NCBI GenBank assembly: GCA_017555765.1
Contig: JAFZFT010000063.1
Location: 1-61,535 of the forward strand
Length of the DNA: 61,535 nucleotides
Reading direction: 5' to 3'
From: Clostridia bacterium
Lineage (GTDB): Bacteria; Bacillota; Clostridia; Oscillospirales; Acutalibacteraceae
This document shows, piece by piece, positions 24,045 to 32,831 of this stretch. The notes under the pieces are model-generated. The model was not told the DNA's origin. It saw only the letters and a list, made by a program, of their open reading frames with translations, and ran no database searches. The position numbers were made by a program, and so were the translations under genes. How positions within the stretch are numbered: the first letter of the stretch is position 1; each line of letters opens with the position of its first letter.

Positions 24045-25436
24045 ATGGTTTTTTCATCAATTCCGTTTTTATATGTGTTTTTACCCTTGGTGCTGGTATG
24101 CTATTTTATAGTACCGAGAAAGCTTAAGAATACAGTTCTTCTTATTTTCTCCCTTGCCTTCTATTGGTGGGGTGAGCCGAAGTACACAATTCTTATGCTC
24201 GTAACCATCACCTTCTGTTATCTTGCGGGATTGCTGACGGAAAAACTGAGACAAACTCGTTTTGCAAAACCGCTGCTGGTAATATCAGTAGCGGTTCCTC
24301 TTATTTTCCTCGGCATTTTCAAGTATGCAGACTTCTTATTGGGTACTGTAGGCAGCCTTACGGGGGCTGACATTCCTCTTTTAAAATTAGCTTTACCTAT
24401 CGGTATAAGCTTCTATACCTTCCAGGCTCTTTCTTATGTTGTGGATGTTTACAGAGGCGACACTCCCGCTCAGAAAAACTGGATTAACCTTGCGGCATAT
24501 ATCGTACTTTTCCCTCAGCTTATTGCGGGCCCAATCGTAAGATATACAACCGTTGCAGAGGACCTCACATCAAGAACACACAGCCTTGAGAATTTCTCTC
24601 TCGGTGCAAGACGCTTTGTTGTAGGTCTCGGCAAAAAGGTACTGATTGCAAATGTATTGGGTGCTTTGTGCAGCGCCTACCGTGGAAGCAGTGAGCCCAG
24701 CGTTGTTTTTGCCTGGCTTTATGCGGTTTCATATTCAATGCAGATTTATTTCGATTTCTCTGCATACAGCGATATGGCTATCGGTATGGGTAAAATGCTC
24801 GGCTTCCGATTCCTTGAAAACTTTGATTATCCCTTTATTTCAAAGAGTATTACTGAATTCTGGCGCAGATGGCATATGTCCCTCGGCTCATGGTTCAGAG
24901 ACTATGTATATATTCCTCTCGGCGGCAACAGAAAGGGTCCGCTCAGACACATTATCAACATTTTTGTTGTCTGGGGTCTTACCGGCATATGGCATGGTGC
25001 AGGATGGACATTTGTCAGCTGGGGACTTTACTTCGGTGTGATTCTTCTGCTTGAAAAGTTTATTTACGGCAAGTACCTTAAGAAGACTCCCGCCTTTGTA
25101 CAGCATATCTATGTTATCTTCACAGTTCTCATTTCTTTCGTACTCTTCAATGCTACAACCTTCGGTGAGGCATGGAGCGATCTTGGTATAATGTTCGGTG
25201 CATCCGGACTTCCCTTCATTACTGCAGATACTCTTTATAATCTCAGATCATATCTTGTTGTATTCCTTGTAGCTCTTGTTGCATCAACACCCGTTGTAAG
25301 AAATATCGCAAGAAAGTACGAAAAAACAAAAGTGGTAGCGGTACTCGAGCCCGTTTTTGTTGCAGTTATACTCATTGTTTCAACTGCGTACCTTGTTGAC
25401 GGCTCCTTCAATCCCTTCCTCTATTTCAGATTCTAA
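24045..25436 (+). CDS. MBOAT family O-acyltransferase (AlgI/DltB-like)
   Basis: A 463-residue protein, as usual for AlgI-type proteins (about 460-520), with roughly ten hydrophobic segments. The family motifs are present: SFYTFQALSYVVDVYRG at about 124-140, FWRRWHMSLGSWFRDYVYIP near 272-291, and the catalytic His in GIWHGAGWTFVSWG near 314-327. It moves acyl (usually acetyl) groups across the membrane to extracellular polymers. It lies between the lipoprotein and DHHW genes, matching the AlgI-AlgX/J style of surface acetylation. The acceptor polymer is not indicated. Confidence 0.93.
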   Translation: MVFSSIPFLYVFLPLVLVCYFIVPRKLKNTVLLIFSLAFYWWGEPKYTILMLVTITFCYLAGLLTEKLRQTRFAKPLLVISVAVPLIFLGIFKYADFLLGTVGSLTGADIPLLKLALPIGISFYTFQALSYVVDVYRGDTPAQKNWINLAAYIVLFPQLIAGPIVRYTTVAEDLTSRTHSLENFSLGARRFVVGLGKKVLIANVLGALCSAYRGSSEPSVVFAWLYAVSYSMQIYFDFSAYSDMAIGMGKMLGFRFLENFDYPFISKSITEFWRRWHMSLGSWFRDYVYIPLGGNRKGPLRHIINIFVVWGLTGIWHGAGWTFVSWGLYFGVILLLEKFIYGKYLKKTPAFVQHIYVIFTVLISFVLFNATTFGEAWSDLGIMFGASGLPFITADTLYNLRSYLVVFLVALVASTPVVRNIARKYEKTKVVAVLEPVFVAVILIVSTAYLVDGSFNPFLYFRF

Positions 25437-25450
25437 GGGGGTGCGGATGA

Positions 25451-26563
25451 ATGAATAAGATAAGATATATTGTAACAAGTCTTGTTTTCTGTATCATTAT
25501 CGGAGGCTTCTCCGCATGGCTTCTCATAAAGAGCCCCGATGATATATCCGAATGGGAGAGAAGACCTCTCGCTCAGTTTCCCGAGTTGTCCTATGAGACT
25601 CTTATGGAAGGCGACTTTATGAGCGACTTTGAGACCTATGTAAACGAGCAGTTTCCCTTAAGAAACACCTTCAGAAGAATAAAGGCAATGGTGCTTTTCA
25701 ATGTTTATAATCAGAAGGATAACAACGGTATCTATGTTGTGGACGGTCACGCAAGTAAGTTTGACGGTGACATAACTCAGGACCAGCTTGATACCTTCAA
25801 TGAAAGAATAAGCAGCCTTTACGAAAACTATCTTGCGGATACAGACTGTAAGGTCTATTATGCTATCATACCCGATAAAAACTATTTCCTTGCGGAAAAG
25901 AACGGCTATCCCGCCTTTGGCTACGAGTATCTTTACAGTCAGGTAAATCACGCTCTTGGTGGAAATATGCTTGAAATCTCAATCCGTGACGAGCTTACAA
26001 TTGACGACTACTATACTACCGATACCCATTGGCGTCAGGAAAAGATAGTAGATGCAGCAAACTATATCCGTCAGAAGATGGGTATGGAGCCCGTAACGGA
26101 TTACACTCAGCAGAGTGCAGGTGATTTTTACGGTGTATACTACGGTCAGTCAGCTCTTTCACTCGACCCCGACGAGATTATCTATCTCAGCAATGAGCAG
26201 ATAGAGGCATCAAGTATTTATCTTGCCAATAATCAGGGTAAGCTTGTTGAGAGTGATTTCTATGACCTTGAAATGCTCAACGATATGGATCATTACAATA
26301 TTTACCTTTCCGGTGCAAGAAAGCCTCTTGTAAAGATTGTGAATCCTATGGGTCAGGAGGATAAACGTCTTGTTGTTTTCCGTGACTCCTTCGGCAGTAG
26401 TCTCGTACCTCTTCTTATGAGCGATTACAGTGAGATTACAGTTATCGATACACGAGATCTTAACCCTATGATGATATCAAGATTTGTGGAATTCACAGAT
26501 CAGGATGTACTTTTCATTTACAGTACTATGGTTGTTGAGCAGAGCACAGACTTATTAAAATAA
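25451..26563 (+). CDS. DHHW family protein (AlgX/AlgJ-like SGNH-type)
   Basis: A 370-residue protein with a start signal-anchor at about 8-26 and an extracellular domain. The DHHW-type signature is YYTTDTHWRQE near 193-203, where the catalytic Asp-His pair of AlgJ/AlgX enzymes lies. The serine block is VVFRDSFGSSL near 311-321. Such proteins accept the acyl group exported by MBOAT and place it on the polymer outside the membrane. It starts 14 bp after the MBOAT stop with a GGGGGTG site and ends at a strong terminator, closing a three-gene unit. Confidence 0.85.
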   Translation: MNKIRYIVTSLVFCIIIGGFSAWLLIKSPDDISEWERRPLAQFPELSYETLMEGDFMSDFETYVNEQFPLRNTFRRIKAMVLFNVYNQKDNNGIYVVDGHASKFDGDITQDQLDTFNERISSLYENYLADTDCKVYYAIIPDKNYFLAEKNGYPAFGYEYLYSQVNHALGGNMLEISIRDELTIDDYYTTDTHWRQEKIVDAANYIRQKMGMEPVTDYTQQSAGDFYGVYYGQSALSLDPDEIIYLSNEQIEASSIYLANNQGKLVESDFYDLEMLNDMDHYNIYLSGARKPLVKIVNPMGQEDKRLVVFRDSFGSSLVPLLMSDYSEITVIDTRDLNPMMISRFVEFTDQDVLFIYSTMVVEQSTDLLK

Positions 26564-26573
26564 CAGCTGATAC

Positions 26574-26607
26574 TAAGCCTTGTCGGTACAGTCCGATAAG
26601 GCTTTTT
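26574..26607 (+). terminator. Terminator of the lipoprotein-MBOAT-DHHW unit
   Basis: AAGCCTTGTCGG and TCCGATAAGGCTT form a long stem around TACAG, followed by TTTTCAT. Confidence 0.9.
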
Positions 26608-26663
26608 TCATATCTTCCGAACTTAGTTAATAGAATTATATATAACACTAAGGGGGATAAGAT

Positions 26664-27227
26664 ATGAACAGAAATCTTGATGAAATGATAAAGAGCTACT
26701 CCGATGAGCTTATGAATTACGCTAAAGCTCACAACAGTGAAAGCCTTGTGCTGAAAAGTACTCCTCAGGAAGATGCTGAAAAAAGGGAGGAGACTCCGAC
26801 GGAGACCGCAGAAGAGGTATATGTTGAGACTGTGGAGCCTGAGGAAAAGGAGGGGCAGAGGGAGGAAAGCACAGCGGAAATCCCCGCTGAGGAGGATATG
26901 ATAAATTTTGCTAGCTTCAAAGGTAGGGTATTCACGGGCTTTGGTGCCTTTCCCGTTGAAGAAGCAAAGATAATACTTTACAGAAACGATGTACTCTATG
27001 CCTTTCTTACTACCGATAAAAGCGGAGAAACACCGACTATAAAGCTTGATACTTACCCCGAAAAGAATTCTCTTGAGCCTCTCAGCGACGAGCAGAGGAT
27101 TGATTACAGTGCCGATGTGTACGCAGATGGCTTTTATGAAAAGAAAAATCTTCTTGTCAGTGCGGTAGGTGGCTCTGAGGTGGTGCTTGATGTTGAGCTT
27201 ACTCCTGAAAGTGAGGCGACAGACTGA
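26664..27227 (+). CDS. Acidic-linker protein with carboxypeptidase-regulatory-like beta domain
   Basis: A 187-residue protein with an AAGGGGG site and no signal peptide. An N-terminal helix (MNRNLDEMIKSYSDELMNYA) is followed by a Glu/Thr-rich linker at about 30-75 and then a beta-sandwich-like domain starting FKGRVFTGFGAFPVEEAKII near 83-102. The GRVFTGFGAFPVEEAKI pattern resembles carboxypeptidase-regulatory-like folds. Its stop overlaps the next start (TGATGG), so it is coupled to the SpoIID-like gene. In clostridia such a protein may help localise the peptidoglycan-binding partner, perhaps in the spore; this is inference. Confidence 0.65.
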   Translation: MNRNLDEMIKSYSDELMNYAKAHNSESLVLKSTPQEDAEKREETPTETAEEVYVETVEPEEKEGQREESTAEIPAEEDMINFASFKGRVFTGFGAFPVEEAKIILYRNDVLYAFLTTDKSGETPTIKLDTYPEKNSLEPLSDEQRIDYSADVYADGFYEKKNLLVSAVGGSEVVLDVELTPESEATD

Positions 27228-28630
27228 TGGCAGTGCCTACAATACCCGCCACAATAAGGGTACATCTTGGCACACCCGGGAGTAACGGGCAGAATGTGGA
27301 GGTGCCATTTTCGGATTATATCAAAAATGTTGCCTCGTCGGAGATTTTCTCCACCTGGGACGAAAGTGCAATCCGAGCCAATATACTCGCGCAGATTTCC
27401 TTCGCCCTGAATCGGGTTTATACCGAGTGGTATCGGGCGATGGGCTACGATTACGATATAACAAACAATACCGCCTACGACCAGAAATTCATAAACGGCA
27501 GAAACATTTATGCAAACATAAGTGAAATAGTCGATGAGCTTTTCAATGATTATCTGCGGGAAAGGAACAAGCTCAACCCGCTTTTTGCACAGTACTGTAA
27601 CGGTACAACCGTGACCTGCGACGGACTTTCTCAATGGGGGAGTCAGAGCCTGGCCGAAAGAGGCTACAGTGACGTTGATATACTGAAATATTACTACGGA
27701 GAGGACATAGAGATAGTTGTAAATGCACCCGTTGCCGATAATGTACCCTCCTATCCCGATGTGGCGCTCAGAAGGGGAGACCTGAGTGAAAACGTACGCC
27801 GTATGCAGCTTTATCTTAACAGAATATCCGTAAATTATCCCGCTATACCGAAAATATCCGCCGTTACGGGCCGCTTTGATGAAAACACCGAGAATGCGGT
27901 TAAGGCTTTTCAGCGAATTTTCGGCCTTACCGCTGACGGAATCATCGGAAAGGCAACCTGGTATAAAATTATATACATTTTCGATGCGGTCACCCGCCTT
28001 GCGGAGCTTGAAAGTGAGGGCATCGGCTATGAAAATTTGCCCTTGCAGTTTCAAAATGACCTTTCCGTAGGGGATAGCGGCGGTCAGGTTGTATCCCTGC
28101 AGTATTTTTTAGTGCTTTTATCTCGATTTGTGGATTTCATTCCTGAGATTACCGTTGACGGCAGCTTCGGAGAAGCAACTGCAAATGCAGTACGAAGCTT
28201 TCAGCAGTACAAGGGCTTGTCCGTAACCGGTAGCGTTGACCGACAGACCTGGGACAGTCTTTATAGTGCTTATGCGGGTGTTACCGATTATCTGAAGGAA
28301 GCAAATAAGGTGCAACCCGTAGAAACTGAGCCCTTTCCCGGCGTTACTCTCAGGCGTGGAGATGTAGGTCCCTCAGTACGGATAATGAGGACTTATCTTT
28401 CATATATTTCTGACTATTTTTATGATTTGCCATCCATAGGCATCAGCAACACCTTTGATATGCGTCTGCAGAATGCTGTTCAGGCATTTCAGCGTATTTT
28501 CGCCCTTAATCCCACGGGGCAGATTGACCGAAGAACCTGGAATACCATTGCCGATGTTTATAGTACTCTCAGAGAGGGACAGCAGAGGGTTGAGGGGCAG
28601 TACCCCGGATATGAGCTGAAAAGGGAGTGA
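27227..28630 (+). CDS. SpoIID-like N-terminal domain with three peptidoglycan-binding domains (SleC-like)
   Basis: A 467-residue protein without an obvious signal peptide. The first 165 residues (ATIRVHLGTPG, FSDYIKNVASSEIFSTWDE, then FCNGT-like CNGTTVTCDGLSQWGSQSLA near 125-144) resemble the SpoIID/SleC-type fold. Three PG_binding_1 repeats follow, each with LRRGDxxxxVRxMQ and GxxGxxTWxxI-type ends (about 180-250, 275-350, 370-450). The lack of a signal peptide agrees with spore-localised proteins made in the mother cell. It may act on or bind cortex peptidoglycan during sporulation or germination. It is coupled to the upstream gene and followed 4 bp later by another PG-binding gene. Confidence 0.8.
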   Translation: MAVPTIPATIRVHLGTPGSNGQNVEVPFSDYIKNVASSEIFSTWDESAIRANILAQISFALNRVYTEWYRAMGYDYDITNNTAYDQKFINGRNIYANISEIVDELFNDYLRERNKLNPLFAQYCNGTTVTCDGLSQWGSQSLAERGYSDVDILKYYYGEDIEIVVNAPVADNVPSYPDVALRRGDLSENVRRMQLYLNRISVNYPAIPKISAVTGRFDENTENAVKAFQRIFGLTADGIIGKATWYKIIYIFDAVTRLAELESEGIGYENLPLQFQNDLSVGDSGGQVVSLQYFLVLLSRFVDFIPEITVDGSFGEATANAVRSFQQYKGLSVTGSVDRQTWDSLYSAYAGVTDYLKEANKVQPVETEPFPGVTLRRGDVGPSVRIMRTYLSYISDYFYDLPSIGISNTFDMRLQNAVQAFQRIFALNPTGQIDRRTWNTIADVYSTLREGQQRVEGQYPGYELKRE

Positions 28631-28634
28631 CGGT

Positions 28635-29120
28635 ATGACAGAAAAACAGAAGGCGATATATGAGGCGCAAGGGTATCTGCGGAATATTTCGCGTGCCTTT
28701 GGGGAAATACCTTTACTTATTCCCGACGGAATTTTCGGTGAGGAGACAGAAAAAACAGTCCTTGCCTTTCAGAAAAAGCAGGGACTTGAAGAAACGGGGA
28801 TTATAAACTATGAGACGTGGACGGCGATTGTTGACGAAAATGACAGAGCGTTTTTTATTTCCTCGGATTCATTGCTTATTGCAAATGAGGAATTTCCCTT
28901 AAGAAGAGGAATGCAAAGCGGCACCGTTGCTCACCTTAATACTATGCTTCAAAGACTCGGTGAAAGCTACGGGAATTTCAGCACGATTGAGGTTAGTGAT
29001 GTTTTTGATGCAGAGACGGAAAGAAATGTAAAGCAGTGGCAGAGAGTGATAAGAACTGAGGAAACGGGTGAGGTTGATAAGCTCACGTGGGAGAGGCTTG
29101 TGGAGTGGTATGTGAGGTGA
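28635..29120 (+). CDS. Two-domain peptidoglycan-binding protein
   Basis: A 161-residue protein built of two PG_binding_1 repeats (about 8-70 and 85-158). Each has the pattern IPDGIFGEETEKTVLAFQKK then GxINYETW, the second ending ETGEVDKLTWERLVEW. It has no signal peptide or catalytic domain. It is co-directional and 4 bp after the SpoIID-like gene, so it is probably a small targeting or spore-coat/cortex binding companion. No enzyme function is visible. Confidence 0.85.
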   Translation: MTEKQKAIYEAQGYLRNISRAFGEIPLLIPDGIFGEETEKTVLAFQKKQGLEETGIINYETWTAIVDENDRAFFISSDSLLIANEEFPLRRGMQSGTVAHLNTMLQRLGESYGNFSTIEVSDVFDAETERNVKQWQRVIRTEETGEVDKLTWERLVEWYVR

Positions 29121-29136
29121 TAATATCCGAATTTCC

Positions 29137-29165
29137 TTGAAAAAGAAAATGAAAAGTGATATAAT
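29137..29165 (+). promoter_or_regulatory. Promoter of the small cysteine-rich membrane protein gene
   Basis: TTGAAA (29137-29142), a 17-bp spacer and TATAAT (29160-29165), about 35 bp before the start. Confidence 0.8.
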
Positions 29166-29199
29166 CACTTAAAATACTAATCGGGGAGTTAAAAGGATA

Positions 29200-29472
29200 A
29201 TGAAAAAGTTTTTCTGGATAATTGTAATTATTGCTATATTGGCGTTTATAGGGACTATCTCGGACGAAAAAGAAGATGACCCGTGGACAAACTCCGACGG
29301 AAGCAGTATTGTTTGCCGCCGAGTTGATTGCGGGGAAAGACCGGTATATCCTGATTGGAATAGACGTTACTGTTCAGTGCATATCAAGGAAAGCCACTAT
29401 TGCCGTCACCCTGACTGCTCAAATAAGATTCCTAACGACAGCGAGGGTGTATATTGCTCAGAGCATCAATAA
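29200..29472 (+). CDS. Small membrane protein with a Cys/His-rich outer domain
   Basis: A 90-residue protein. One hydrophobic segment at about 4-21 serves as anchor or signal. The rest contains two similar Cys/His units: CRRVDCGERP...YCSVH at about 38-58 and CRHPDCSNKI...YCSEH at about 66-89. Each looks like a zinc-knuckle of C-x4-C...C-x2-H type, so the domain is probably a tandem metal-binding repeat. The family is unknown. It has its own promoter and ends at a strong shared terminator. Confidence 0.7.
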   Translation: MKKFFWIIVIIAILAFIGTISDEKEDDPWTNSDGSSIVCRRVDCGERPVYPDWNRRYCSVHIKESHYCRHPDCSNKIPNDSEGVYCSEHQ

Positions 29473-29474
29473 AA

Positions 29475-29508
29475 AAGAGGAGGCTGATGCCTCCTCTTAA
29501 TTTTTATT
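29475..29508. terminator. Bidirectional terminator between the small membrane protein and pdxY-like genes
   Basis: AAGAGGAGGC (29475-29484) and GCCTCCTCTT (29489-29498) form a perfect 10-bp stem with T-runs on both sides. Confidence 0.9.
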
Positions 29509-30334
29509 TCAGACTCTCAAGTAAGAACGGTACTGCTTCCTCGAAGTTTACACCGTAATCGTTACCCTTGGGGTCTTCGATTGTAAGTCTGATGCTCTCG
29601 CTTGTGTAGTCTGCCGCAATTCTTGCCGCATCCTTCCAGGAAAGTCCTCTTACGATACCGCCAAGACAGGTGCTTGAGAAAATGTCGCCTGTACCGTGGT
29701 AGCTTCTTGACTGCTTCTTGTGGCTGTAATAGTAGAATTCGTCAGCCTTGCTGTCATAGCCCATAACGCCGGTTGTGCCTTCCTCGAAGGATACACCTGT
29801 GAGGATAGCGGTCTTTGCGCCGAGAGCAGCAAGCTTCTTAAGAAGCATCTTTGCGTAATCTTCATCGTACTTTTCCTTGTACTCCTCACCGAGCATAAAG
29901 CAGGCTTCAGTGATATTGGGTACAACATAGTCAGCCTTTGCGCAGAGAGTCGCCATATACTTTGCGAACTCCTCATTGAAGGCGGGATAAAGCTTGCCGT
30001 TGTCTGCCATAGCGGGGTCAACGAAAAGGATTGAGCTCTCATTTACGAAGCTGTCAGCCATTTCCTTCATAAGGTCAATCTGCTCAAAGGAGCCAAGATA
30101 GCCCGTGTACATAGCATCGAAGGTGATGCCCTCGTTTTTCCAGTGGTCAGTGATGGGCTTGATCTGGTCGGTAAGGTCCTTTACAGTAAAGCCGCTGAAC
30201 ATTGTGTGGGTTGATAAAACTGCAGTGGGAATAATAGCAGCCTCGATACCCATAGCAGAAATGATGGGGAGAGCTACTGTGAGTGAGCACTTGCCCACGC
30301 AGGAGATATCCTGAACAGTTACAATTCTTTTCAT
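29504..30334 (-). CDS. pdxY: Pyridoxal/pyridoxamine kinase
   Basis: A 276-residue ribokinase-fold protein, typical for PdxY/PdxK. N-terminal VQDISCVGKCSLTVALP at about 7-23 matches the PdxY VxS/DxSCxGxxS motif. PTAVLSTHTMFSG near 36-48 is the substrate loop. The C-terminal SYHGTGDIFSSTCLGG near 212-227 holds the anion hole and catalytic Asp. It phosphorylates pyridoxal or pyridoxamine to the cofactor form using ATP. It is divergent from a MocR-type regulator, which supports the vitamin B6 salvage role. The symbol is used in the general sense; PdxK-type specificity cannot be excluded. Confidence 0.9.
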   Translation of the reverse strand: MKRIVTVQDISCVGKCSLTVALPIISAMGIEAAIIPTAVLSTHTMFSGFTVKDLTDQIKPITDHWKNEGITFDAMYTGYLGSFEQIDLMKEMADSFVNESSILFVDPAMADNGKLYPAFNEEFAKYMATLCAKADYVVPNITEACFMLGEEYKEKYDEDYAKMLLKKLAALGAKTAILTGVSFEEGTTGVMGYDSKADEFYYYSHKKQSRSYHGTGDIFSSTCLGGIVRGLSWKDAARIAADYTSESIRLTIEDPKGNDYGVNFEEAVPFLLESLK

Positions 30335-30396
30335 AATATGTACCGCCTTTTTATTTTAGTCTTTACAAATTAACTGTTTTTCATTATACTTATATT

Positions 30397-30440
30397 TGAC
30401 CATATTTAAATATCCAAAAACCGAATAATTTATATGGTCA
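30397..30440. promoter_or_regulatory. Inverted-repeat operator between pdxY-like kinase and MocR regulator
   Basis: TGACCATAT (30397-30405) and ATATGGTCA (30432-30440) are perfect 9-bp inverted half-sites separated by 26 bp. The left half overlaps the -35/spacer region of a weak minus-strand promoter whose -10 is TATAAT near 30384-30389. This suits activation or repression by the divergent regulator binding as a dimer. Confidence 0.6.
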
Positions 30441-30455
30441 GATTGGAGCGGTGCT

Positions 30456-31850
30456 ATGCTTACCTATTCATTTCAGGACAGAAACGGCGAAAGCCTTTAC
30501 GAATATCTTTACACAAGAATAAAGGAGGATATTCTTTCGGGCAGACTTAAGTCGGGAGAGAAGCTTCCCTCGAAAAGAAGCCTTGCGGAAAACCTCAATA
30601 TCAGTACCATCACTGTTGAAACCGCATACAGTCAGCTTGTAGCCGAGGGATATATTTATTCGAGGGCGAGAAGCGGATTTTTCGTGGCAAAAATCGGTGA
30701 GCGTCTTTCGGTCAGTACTGGTCAGCGTACTGCTGATTTGTCAGGCACTGCTGTAAGAGAAAAAGAGTATCTTGCCGATTTCACTGCAAACTATACCGCA
30801 AAGGAAAGCTTTCCCTTCCTTACCTGGTCGAAGCTTACCCGTGAGACCTTGTCTGGGCAGTGTGAGGAGCTTCTTTTAAGCTCACCCTCTCAGGGTATAT
30901 ACGAGCTTAGAAAGGCTATTGCCGACTACCTTTTTCAGTTCAGAGGTATATCCGTCACTCCTGACAGAATCATAGTCGGTGCGGGTACAGAGTACCTTTA
31001 CGGTATTATTATCCAGCTTTTAGGCAGAGACAAAATGTACGCCATCGAAGACCCGGGCTACGGAAAAATCGGCCGAATATATGCGGCAAACGGCGCTCCT
31101 TGTGTACATATTCCCTATGAAAAGGATTGCGTCGACCTTGTTGCACTTGCTTCCTCGGGGGCTGATGTGCTTCATATTTCTCCCTCTCACCATTTCCCTA
31201 CGGGCGGTGTTACACCTATCGGTAAGAGGTACGAGCTTATGAGCTGGGCGAAAAATAAAGGCGGCTATATAATCGAGGACGATTACGACAGTGAATTCCG
31301 TCTTTCGGGCAGACCCGTCCCGCCCTTGCAGAGCATCGACAGTGAGGGCAGAGTTATTTATATCAATACCTTTTCGAAGAGCCTTACTCCGACCATAAGA
31401 ATCAGCTATGCTGTGTTGCCTTCATCCCTTGCGGAAAAATACCGTCAGGAGCTTGGCTTTTATTCCTGTACTGTTTCTACCTTCGAGCAGAATACCCTTG
31501 CGAAGTTTATCGAGAGAGGTTATTTTGAAAAGCACCTTAACCGTATGCGTACCTATTACAGAGCAAGACGCGATGTCCTTCTTCAGTGCATAAAAAAGCA
31601 TCCCCGCTATGGGATGGTAAAAATAAAGGAGGCAGACTCGGGACTTCATTTTATTCTTGAGATAAATACAGACCTGCCCGACAGTGAGCTTAAGGCAAGG
31701 GCTGAGGAAAAGGGAGTAAAAATCTCTTGTCTGAGTGATTATTACTACAATGCAAAGGTGGATAGTCAGCACAAAATCATTATCAACTATTCGTCTCTTT
31801 CCGAGGATAAAACAGAAGAAGCAGTAGAGCTTCTTTTCAGTGTGATATGA
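30456..31850 (+). CDS. MocR/PdxR-type GntR transcription regulator with aminotransferase domain
   Basis: A 464-residue protein. A GntR winged helix at about 8-75 (YTRIKEDILSGRLKSGEKLP then LAENLNISTITVETAYSQL) is fused to a class-I aminotransferase-like domain. The PLP lysine lies in NTFSKSLTPTIRISY near 305-319, preceded by EDDYDSEF near 273-280. PdxR-type regulators sense PLP and control B6 synthesis or salvage. The divergent kinase gene and the shared inverted repeat support that role. The start is at ATG 30456 with TTGGAGCGG upstream. GabR or other MocR specificities are possible. Confidence 0.88.
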   Translation: MLTYSFQDRNGESLYEYLYTRIKEDILSGRLKSGEKLPSKRSLAENLNISTITVETAYSQLVAEGYIYSRARSGFFVAKIGERLSVSTGQRTADLSGTAVREKEYLADFTANYTAKESFPFLTWSKLTRETLSGQCEELLLSSPSQGIYELRKAIADYLFQFRGISVTPDRIIVGAGTEYLYGIIIQLLGRDKMYAIEDPGYGKIGRIYAANGAPCVHIPYEKDCVDLVALASSGADVLHISPSHHFPTGGVTPIGKRYELMSWAKNKGGYIIEDDYDSEFRLSGRPVPPLQSIDSEGRVIYINTFSKSLTPTIRISYAVLPSSLAEKYRQELGFYSCTVSTFEQNTLAKFIERGYFEKHLNRMRTYYRARRDVLLQCIKKHPRYGMVKIKEADSGLHFILEINTDLPDSELKARAEEKGVKISCLSDYYYNAKVDSQHKIIINYSSLSEDKTEEAVELLFSVI

Positions 31851-31856
31851 CAAAAA

Positions 31857-31888
31857 AGGCTTCCCGCAGATGAGTGGGAAGTCCTTTT
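31857..31888. terminator. Terminator between the MocR gene and cysK
   Basis: GGCTTCCC and GGGAAGTCC pair around GCAGATGAGT, with TTTT on the plus side and TTTTTTG on the minus side. Confidence 0.75.
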
Positions 31889-31891
31889 ACA

Positions 31892-32815
31892 TTATTCAAA
31901 AAGATTTACGCTCATATATCTTTCTCCCGAGTCGGGAAGAAGAGCGACGATGGTTTTGTTTCTGTACTCCTCACGGTCTGCAATTTCTGTTGCGGCTTTA
32001 AGTGCGGCACCCGATGAAATTCCCACAAGAAGGCCCTCTGTATGTGCAAAGTGGCGGCACATAGTGAAGGCATCCTCGGTTTTTACTGTAACAACCTCGT
32101 CGATAAGTGAAAGGTTGAGATTATCGGGGATAAAATTCGCACCTATGCCCTGAATGCCGTGAGGACCCGCAACTCCCTTTGTAATAAGGGGTGAATCATA
32201 GGGCTCAACACCGATGATTTTTATGTCGGGATTTTTCTCTCTGAGATATTTTGCAGTACCGCTGATTGTTCCGCCGGTACCGATGCATGCAACGAAGACG
32301 TCAACCTTACCTTCGGTATCTCTCCATATTTCGGGTCCCGTTGTGAGTATATGACTTTCGGGGTTGTCGGGATTATCAAACTGTGAGGGGATGAAGCTGT
32401 TGGGAATGGTACTGTTAAGCTCCTTTGCCTTTTCGATAGAGCCGAGCATACCCTTTGCTCCTTCGGTGAGTACGATTTCAGCACCGTAAGCCTTAAGAAG
32501 CTTCTGCCTTTCAACGCTCATAGTGTCAGGCATAACAAGTACGGCACGAAAGCCCATTGAAACAGCTGCGGCTGCAAGACCTATACCTGTGTTGCCGCTT
32601 GTAGGCTCGATTACGGTCGCACCCTCGGTGATAAGACCCTTCTCTCTTGCCTTGCAGAGCATATTTACCGCAACTCTGTCCTTGACGGAGCCGGCGGGAT
32701 TAAAGCACTCGAGCTTTGTCAGAAGACGTGAGGAAAGCCCCTCTTTTTCTGAAAAAAGGGAGGCTTCGTAAAGTGGGGTGTTACCCACAAGATCAGCGAA
32801 ATTTTTATAAACCAT
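31892..32815 (-). CDS. cysK: Cysteine synthase (O-acetylserine sulfhydrylase)
   Basis: A 307-residue protein at the family length. AGAAGG precedes the ATG at 32815; a 47-residue longer frame runs into the nrdR gene and is rejected. PLP lysine is in NPAGSVKDRVAVN at about 35-47. The phosphate and substrate loop EPTSGNTGIGLA lies near 66-77 and GTGGTISGTA near 176-185. It condenses O-acetylserine with sulfide to cysteine. It is 16 bp downstream of nrdR on the same strand. CysM-type specificity is not excluded. Confidence 0.94.
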   Translation of the reverse strand: MVYKNFADLVGNTPLYEASLFSEKEGLSSRLLTKLECFNPAGSVKDRVAVNMLCKAREKGLITEGATVIEPTSGNTGIGLAAAAVSMGFRAVLVMPDTMSVERQKLLKAYGAEIVLTEGAKGMLGSIEKAKELNSTIPNSFIPSQFDNPDNPESHILTTGPEIWRDTEGKVDVFVACIGTGGTISGTAKYLREKNPDIKIIGVEPYDSPLITKGVAGPHGIQGIGANFIPDNLNLSLIDEVVTVKTEDAFTMCRHFAHTEGLLVGISSGAALKAATEIADREEYRNKTIVALLPDSGERYMSVNLFE

Positions 32816-32831
32816 ATAAAAACCTTCTTTA

